Origin: Sphingobacteriales bacterium
Lineage (GTDB): Bacteria > Bacteroidota > Bacteroidia > Chitinophagales > JADIYW01
Direction: 5' to 3'
NCBI GenBank assembly: GCA_947460245.1
Contig: CANHGL010000001.1
Coordinates: forward strand, 124,001-188,000
Length of the DNA stretch: 64,000 bases
Part shown: piece by piece, positions 59,753 through 64,000 of the stretch
Layout of the letters: every line of letters starts with the position of its first letter
How positions within the stretch are numbered: position 1 is the first letter of the stretch
Notes under the pieces: generated by a model
Databases searched by the model: none
What the model was told of the DNA's origin: nothing
What the model saw: the letters and a program-made list of their open reading frames with translations, nothing else
Made by a program: the position numbers and the translations under genes

Positions 59753-60868
59753 TTAATTATTAAGCATTACTGGCATCACCAGCATCAATAAATCTTCATT
59801 GTCTTCTTTTATTGTTGGTCTTATAATTCCGGCTCTGTTTGGCGTAGAGAGCTCTATATTAATCTCGTTGCTTTCCAAGGCACCCAACATTTCTAATAAG
59901 AATTTTGCATTAAAGCCTATTTCTAAAGCAGCACCTTGATATTCACATCCTAGTTTTTCTGATGCCTCGTTAGAGAAATCTAAATCCTGAGCAGATACGG
60001 TTAACTCAGAACCAGCCATCTTTAATACTACCTGATGGGTTGTCTTATTAGAGAAGATAGAAGTTCTTCTGAGCGATGCGTAGAAATCGTCCTTTAGTAT
60101 CGTTAATAAATTTGGATTCTCTTTAGGAATAACCGCGTTATAGTCAGGGTATTTGGCATCAATCAATCTACAGATAAGCTGGATATTCTCGAAACTGAAA
60201 AATGCATTTGATTTATTAAACTGAACTTTAACTTCTGTTTCATTATTTGGTACTACAGCCTTTAAAAGGTTGAGCGCTTTCTTAGGCACTATAAAGGATG
60301 CATTACCTCCTTTTACGTCGCTTCTATTGAATTTTACCAATTTATGAGCATCAGTCGCAACGAAAGTAATTCCATTAGCATCTAACTGGAAAAACACTCC
60401 GGTCATGGCTGGTCTGAGCTCATCATTGCTCACTGCAAATAAAGTCTTAGATACACCCTTATTAAGAATAGAAGACACCAGTATCACTTCCTCCACTCCT
60501 TCAGGAGATGGCTCCTTTGGAAAATCTGCGCTGTTTTCTCCACTTAACTTATATTTCCCATTATCCGTGGTAAGTTCAATACCATTGGTGGTTTCATCTA
60601 CCGCTATCATTACAGGCTGTTCCGGCAAAGCTTTCAAGCTATCCAATAGGATTCTAGCCGGTATAGCCACTTTAAAGCTTTCCTTAGATTCAACTTCCAT
60701 GGATACAGACATAGTCGTATCTAAATCTGTTGCTGTAATAGTTAGCTTGTTTTTTGCTATGTCGAATAAGAAATCCTCCAAAATGGGTAAAACAGTGTTA
60801 GTACTGATAACACCGCTTATCTTTTGAAGATTCTTTAATAATTGTACAGAAGAAACTACGAATCTCAT
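59753..60868 (-). CDS. dnaN: DNA polymerase III beta sliding clamp
   Basis: This 371-residue sliding clamp has three repeated clamp domains. The start is FVVSSVQLLKNLQKISGVI and the C-terminus is LLMLVMPVMLNN, close to the conserved MPMR-type end found in other clamps. It encircles DNA and tethers polymerase III and repair enzymes. It is not beside dnaA or gyrB, so no origin is implied. An exact -7 box lies 16 bases upstream. Confidence 0.96.
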   Translation of the reverse strand: MRFVVSSVQLLKNLQKISGVISTNTVLPILEDFLFDIAKNKLTITATDLDTTMSVSMEVESKESFKVAIPARILLDSLKALPEQPVMIAVDETTNGIELTTDNGKYKLSGENSADFPKEPSPEGVEEVILVSSILNKGVSKTLFAVSNDELRPAMTGVFFQLDANGITFVATDAHKLVKFNRSDVKGGNASFIVPKKALNLLKAVVPNNETEVKVQFNKSNAFFSFENIQLICRLIDAKYPDYNAVIPKENPNLLTILKDDFYASLRRTSIFSNKTTHQVVLKMAGSELTVSAQDLDFSNEASEKLGCEYQGAALEIGFNAKFLLEMLGALESNEINIELSTPNRAGIIRPTIKEDNEDLLMLVMPVMLNN

Positions 60869-60883
60869 GCTATTTATTTTTTA

Positions 60884-60891
60884 CAAAGTTA
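60884..60891 (-). promoter_or_regulatory. Predicted -7 promoter box of dnaN
   Basis: Read on the minus strand the bases are TAACTTTG, an exact TAnnTTTG match, 15 bases before the dnaN ATG at 60868. Confidence 0.6.
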
Positions 60892-60938
60892 AGTAATTCA
60901 ATCTAATATAAAATGCACTGAATATCTTATCTTTCGAC

Positions 60939-60971
60939 AGGTGTTTATAAGTTTGCAACTGATAAACACCT
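60939..60971. promoter_or_regulatory. 33-base near-palindrome over the predicted promoter of the second glycosyltransferase
   Basis: AGGTGTTTAT (60939-60948) and ATAAACACCT (60962-60971) are perfect 10-base arms. The centre continues with AGTT-TGC-AACT after one mismatch. The -7 box TAAGTTTG (60948-60955) lies inside. There is no T tract on either strand, so this is not a terminator. An operator site is the best guess. Confidence 0.55.
60948..60955 (+). promoter_or_regulatory. Predicted -7 promoter box of the second glycosyltransferase
   Basis: TAAGTTTG is an exact TAnnTTTG match, 33 bases before the ATG at 60989, inside the 33-base near-palindrome. Confidence 0.55.
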
Positions 60972-60988
60972 AAGGCAGATCAACATAC

Positions 60989-62092
60989 ATGAAGATAGCG
61001 GTTAATACAAGATTTCTACTGAAAGGAAAACTGGAAGGCATTGGGATGTATACACATGAAATCTTCAAACGCGTGGCTCAACTGCTTCCCGAGCATCAAT
61101 TTTACTTTCTATTTGACAGGAAATGGGATGAAGCCTTTATTACTTCAGAAAATATTATTCCAATTAAAGTGAACCCTCAGGCAAGACATCCATTTCTATG
61201 GTATTGGTGGTTTGAGCATTCTATCCCGAAAATATTAAAGCAAAATAACATTGACCTCTTTATCTCACCGGATGGATTTGGAAGTTTAAGCACAGAAGTA
61301 CCCCAACTGATAACCATCCATGACCTTGGGTTTGAACACTATCCACAACATGTCCCTTATTTAGTCAACAAATTTTACACACACTATTCCCCACTCTACT
61401 GCAGAAAGGCAGCAACTATTCTCGCAGTTTCTGAGTTTACTAAACAAGACATTATCAAACAATATGGCATAAGGCCCTCGAAAATAGAAGTCATATATAA
61501 TGGTGTAGATATAGATACGCCCAAACTGGAAAAGGTGGAGCCTAAGAGAGAAAGACCTTACTTTATTTTTGTTGGAGCAGTGCATCCCAGAAAAAATGTA
61601 CTTGGTTTATTAAAAGCTTTCGAACGCTTCAAAGCAAAATATCCGGGCGAACAGCAACTTATAATTATTGGAAGAAAAGCATGGATGAACAGCGCATTAG
61701 AAGAATTCTATAGTGCCATGGAATTCAAAGCGGAAGTCGTTTGGATAGAAAAAATAGAGCGCAAAGATCTACTTCAATTACTAAAACATGCAATTGCATT
61801 AGTATATCCAAGTCTATTTGAAGGATTCGGAATCCCAATTATAGAGTCCATGGGTTTAGGCGTACCCGTAATTTCTTCATCTGTATCTGCACTGCCCGAG
61901 ATAGCCGGAAACAGTGCATTGATGATAGATCCCAACAATCCTGATGATATCTGCGATGCCATGCAAACAATACTTACGGATAATGTTTTAAGAAATCAAT
62001 TGGTGGAAAATGGAAAAAAAAGAGCTGCTCAATTTAGCTGGGAGGTGTCTGCGAAGAAAATTGTAGCACTCATTAATAAACACATACAATAA
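60989..62092 (+). CDS. Glycosyltransferase family 4 (GT-B fold)
   Basis: This 367-residue transferase opens with KIAVNTRFLLKGKLEGIGMYTHEIFKR, the glycine-rich acceptor loop of GT4 enzymes. The donor side shows PYFIFVGAVHPRKNVLGLLKAF and LVYPSLFEGFGIPIIESMGLGVPVISS, whose E-G-F-G-x-P-x-x-E is the classical EX7E motif. It probably works in surface glycan assembly; sugar and acceptor are unknown. It is divergent from dnaN and convergent with the secreted protein gene (3-base gap). Confidence 0.88.
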   Translation: MKIAVNTRFLLKGKLEGIGMYTHEIFKRVAQLLPEHQFYFLFDRKWDEAFITSENIIPIKVNPQARHPFLWYWWFEHSIPKILKQNNIDLFISPDGFGSLSTEVPQLITIHDLGFEHYPQHVPYLVNKFYTHYSPLYCRKAATILAVSEFTKQDIIKQYGIRPSKIEVIYNGVDIDTPKLEKVEPKRERPYFIFVGAVHPRKNVLGLLKAFERFKAKYPGEQQLIIIGRKAWMNSALEEFYSAMEFKAEVVWIEKIERKDLLQLLKHAIALVYPSLFEGFGIPIIESMGLGVPVISSSVSALPEIAGNSALMIDPNNPDDICDAMQTILTDNVLRNQLVENGKKRAAQFSWEVSAKKIVALINKHIQ

Positions 62093-62095
62093 AAT

Positions 62096-63106
62096 CTACC
62101 CCTTAATCATCTTTTCAATATCTACTTTTACTTTAGCATACTGATCCAGCGACAAAGCAGATTTTAATCGACTATCTAAATCCTGAAGCAAACTACCCAA
62201 TTCCTGCATGGCTACCTGAGGGTTCGATTTTGCCGTCTGTTGAATAATATCACCTCTCAGCTTTCCTTCTACCATTACCAATACTACAGCCATCAATTGC
62301 ACATCATTTAGTTGATAATCATTCTTGAGCTTTTGCAGAAACTGTCGCTGATCCGACGAAAGGTTTTTACCGGAAAGAATATTCTCCTGTATTACATTCG
62401 CCATCACCAATCTGCTTATCTGATCGTCGTTCAAAATAGATCTTAGGGAAGGTATAACTCTTGTATTTAAAGCATCTATATCCCTCTTCGTTTTTTCTGC
62501 ATTTCCGATATTTGCCCGCTTAATGGCTGCTGCTTCCTGATCGTAGGATTTTAAAATCGGCAATGCTCTGCTTCGCTGATCAGCAGATACTTTCATATAC
62601 GGGATAAGTTGCTCAAAAATACCAGCAACATTGGACTGCAGACTAACATCCGCGTTATTTATTTTAACAGGCGTGGCAGGTTTAACAGGTTGTTGAATTG
62701 AAGAAGGAGTATTGACAGGAGAAGAATTTGCTGCATTAAACTTTGCAGGATCAAGACTCCCTGCCTGAATCATCTGGGTGAGTTTAGTAAACTGACCATC
62801 ATTCAAATATCCCCTAAATTTTGCGCCGGTTTGCATCAGCAACTTCTTTGTTTCTTCATTAAATCTCTGCTGATTGCCTGAAAAAGCAGTTATATTTTTA
62901 GCATTATTATTTAAAAAGAATACATAATCATTGCTAAACTTTACCGACTGATTTGGATTCAACCCACATTCCCGTTTAACATTCTCTATAATCCCTTTTA
63001 CTTCCGGCGATAAATTCTCTACTGAGACATTTGATTGTGCATATACACCATTCACTGAGAACACCAGAACAATAAAAACAAATAATGAAGCGTGTATTTT
63101 TTTCAT
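62096..63106 (-). CDS. Hypothetical secreted helical protein
   Basis: This 336-residue exported protein has a signal peptide (KIHASLFVFIVLVFSVNGVYAQ). The mature part is helical and rich in Gln, Asn and Lys, with two similar halves around a Pro/Ser/Thr-rich linker near residues 125-150. Segments such as LNDGQFTKLTQM, LNDDQISRLVMAN and LSSDQRQFLQKL recall the LTxxQ repeats of Spy/CpxP-type periplasmic proteins, but I cannot assign the family. The function is unknown. A second secreted-protein link to the hydrolase upstream (52-base gap, same strand) is possible. Confidence 0.6.
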   Translation of the reverse strand: MKKIHASLFVFIVLVFSVNGVYAQSNVSVENLSPEVKGIIENVKRECGLNPNQSVKFSNDYVFFLNNNAKNITAFSGNQQRFNEETKKLLMQTGAKFRGYLNDGQFTKLTQMIQAGSLDPAKFNAANSSPVNTPSSIQQPVKPATPVKINNADVSLQSNVAGIFEQLIPYMKVSADQRSRALPILKSYDQEAAAIKRANIGNAEKTKRDIDALNTRVIPSLRSILNDDQISRLVMANVIQENILSGKNLSSDQRQFLQKLKNDYQLNDVQLMAVVLVMVEGKLRGDIIQQTAKSNPQVAMQELGSLLQDLDSRLKSALSLDQYAKVKVDIEKMIKG

Positions 63107-63158
63107 GGTATAATACTTTTATATTTTTTAATGTATTTGTTACAAATATGTTGCCAAA

Positions 63159-64000
63159 TTAATGATTTTGATGTAAAAACTTAATGGCGTCTAACACAGA
63201 ACGTTGCGGAATTTCTTCCTGTGGACTATGGCCAACCTTATCGTAATCAATCTCCTTAATATTTTTAATAGCTCTGAAATTGGAAGCCAAAATAATAGAT
63301 AATAATTGATCTTCACGACCCCACATCAATAAGGTTCTAGCTGTAATCGGAGCGAGATTAGGCTTTTGTTCTTTGTCTATCTGTTGAACTCTATCTGTAA
63401 ATGCCTGACGGTTTCCGGCACGAAGACTCATATCGTGATACATTATTCTCTTTGCTTCTGTTATCTTACTATCGTCAAAATATACATCATTGAGCGTTCT
63501 ATTAACCAAAATTTTTGTATCTAGTTGCCCAATGACTGCTGCTAACCATTTATATTTTGCTAATGAAAAAACAGAGAATGCACTCTGTCCACCCTTTAAG
63601 TAGAAACCGGCAGGATCTATTAATATTAGATTACTGACATTTGCAGGATAAGCAGCCGCATAACTCCAGACAATTTCTCCTCCCAGTGAATTTCCTGCTA
63701 TAGAACAAGTATCTATATCTAGTTTTGTTAAAAACTTATGTAAGAAAGATACATACTGATGAATAGAATAATCCTTATCTGCCCGAGGGCCTGTAATTCC
63801 AAAACCCGGCATATCTAAACGTATTACCTTAAAATCACCTTTAAGGCTGTCTATCCAGCCATCCCAGGTTTGCAGGCAAGAGCCTGTTCCATGAATAAGC
63901 ACCAAAGGTCTTCCTTGTCCTTCTATCCTGTAGTGGACATTTAACCCATCAATCTCCATAAATTGAGAAGATGAGTTGCAGTATTTTGTTTTCAACTCGG
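63159..64000 (-). CDS. Alpha/beta hydrolase, 5' end outside window
   Basis: The triad region is complete: HGTGSCLQTWDGW forms the oxyanion loop, GNSLGGE holds the nucleophile Ser, GREDQLL the Asp and GHSPQEEIP the His. The sequence KTKYCNSSSQFMEIDGLNVHYRIEGQG matches the portion of membrane-anchored hydrolases that normally follows an N-terminal helix. The frame is still open at the window end; a TTG at 63995 is the only start inside and is unlikely to be real. The true start should therefore lie beyond 64000. The substrate is unknown. Confidence 0.82.
   Translation of the reverse strand, partial: ELKTKYCNSSSQFMEIDGLNVHYRIEGQGRPLVLIHGTGSCLQTWDGWIDSLKGDFKVIRLDMPGFGITGPRADKDYSIHQYVSFLHKFLTKLDIDTCSIAGNSLGGEIVWSYAAAYPANVSNLILIDPAGFYLKGGQSAFSVFSLAKYKWLAAVIGQLDTKILVNRTLNDVYFDDSKITEAKRIMYHDMSLRAGNRQAFTDRVQQIDKEQKPNLAPITARTLLMWGREDQLLSIILASNFRAIKNIKEIDYDKVGHSPQEEIPQRSVLDAIKFLHQNH

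Overview
The window is about 64 kb of a compact, AT-rich Bacteroidota chromosome, most like the Chitinophagaceae/Sphingobacteriia side of the phylum. This rests on family content rather than any marker tree. The supporting signs are gliding/type IX secretion genes (gldA-gldF-gldG, a PorZ-like protein with a C-terminal sorting domain), a complete Bat operon, a DUF4290-murA pair, DUF3078 and Porin_10-type outer-membrane proteins, an OmpA protein with TSP3 repeats, an ileS-dksA-lspA cluster, and many exact copies of the Bacteroidota -7 promoter box TAnnTTTG just upstream of genes. I see no rRNA, tRNA, prophage, insertion sequence or CRISPR array.

Layout. 1-8.4 kb: the start of an AlkB-type alkane monooxygenase (cut by the window edge), an aldose epimerase, an AddA/RecB-like helicase-nuclease and two tandem acyl-CoA synthetases. 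8.5-17.8 kb: a secreted NUC-type nuclease, phosphatidylserine decarboxylase, a lone OppC-type permease, PcrA/UvrD helicase, a Porin_10-like barrel, a glycosyltransferase and a lipoprotein. 18-24.6 kb: gldA-gldF-gldG, a zinc-ribbon coiled-coil protein, a Nif3-like protein and lpxK. 24.6-31.9 kb: a C/G-rich palindromic repeat patch, an OmpA/TSP3 protein, DUF4290, murA and gyrB. 31.9-37.7 kb: membrane proteins, a DPP4-like S9 peptidase and a DUF3078 protein. 37.8-46.3 kb: moxR, DUF58, an unnamed membrane protein and batA-batB-batC-batD-batE, mostly translationally coupled. 46.3-53.7 kb: a TPR protein, murB, a barrel protein, a DUF2779 nuclease and porZ. 53.8-58.9 kb: ileS, a DksA-like protein with a histone H1-like N-terminus, and lspA. 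58.9-64 kb: an intergenic region with a tandem structured element, an alkyltransferase-like protein, dnaN, a second glycosyltransferase, a secreted helical protein and an alpha/beta hydrolase cut by the window end.

Functional themes. Envelope building and export dominate: LpxK, MurA, MurB, LspA, Psd, porins, OmpA, GldAFG and PorZ. Replication and repair genes are scattered singly (gyrB, dnaN, pcrA, AddA-like, ATL, DUF2779). Two essential enzymes carry active-site changes linked to intrinsic drug resistance: MurA has Asp in place of the fosfomycin-target Cys, and IleS has a GXHH motif in place of HXGH, which is linked to mupirocin hyper-resistance.

The least explained pieces of DNA are the tandem 82-bp-period element at 58.92-59.06 kb, the palindromic repeats at 24.7-24.9 kb, a 33-bp near-palindrome over a predicted promoter between dnaN and the second glycosyltransferase, and the Cas4-like/exonuclease DUF2779 protein. 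I did not find one clear undescribed multi-gene system.
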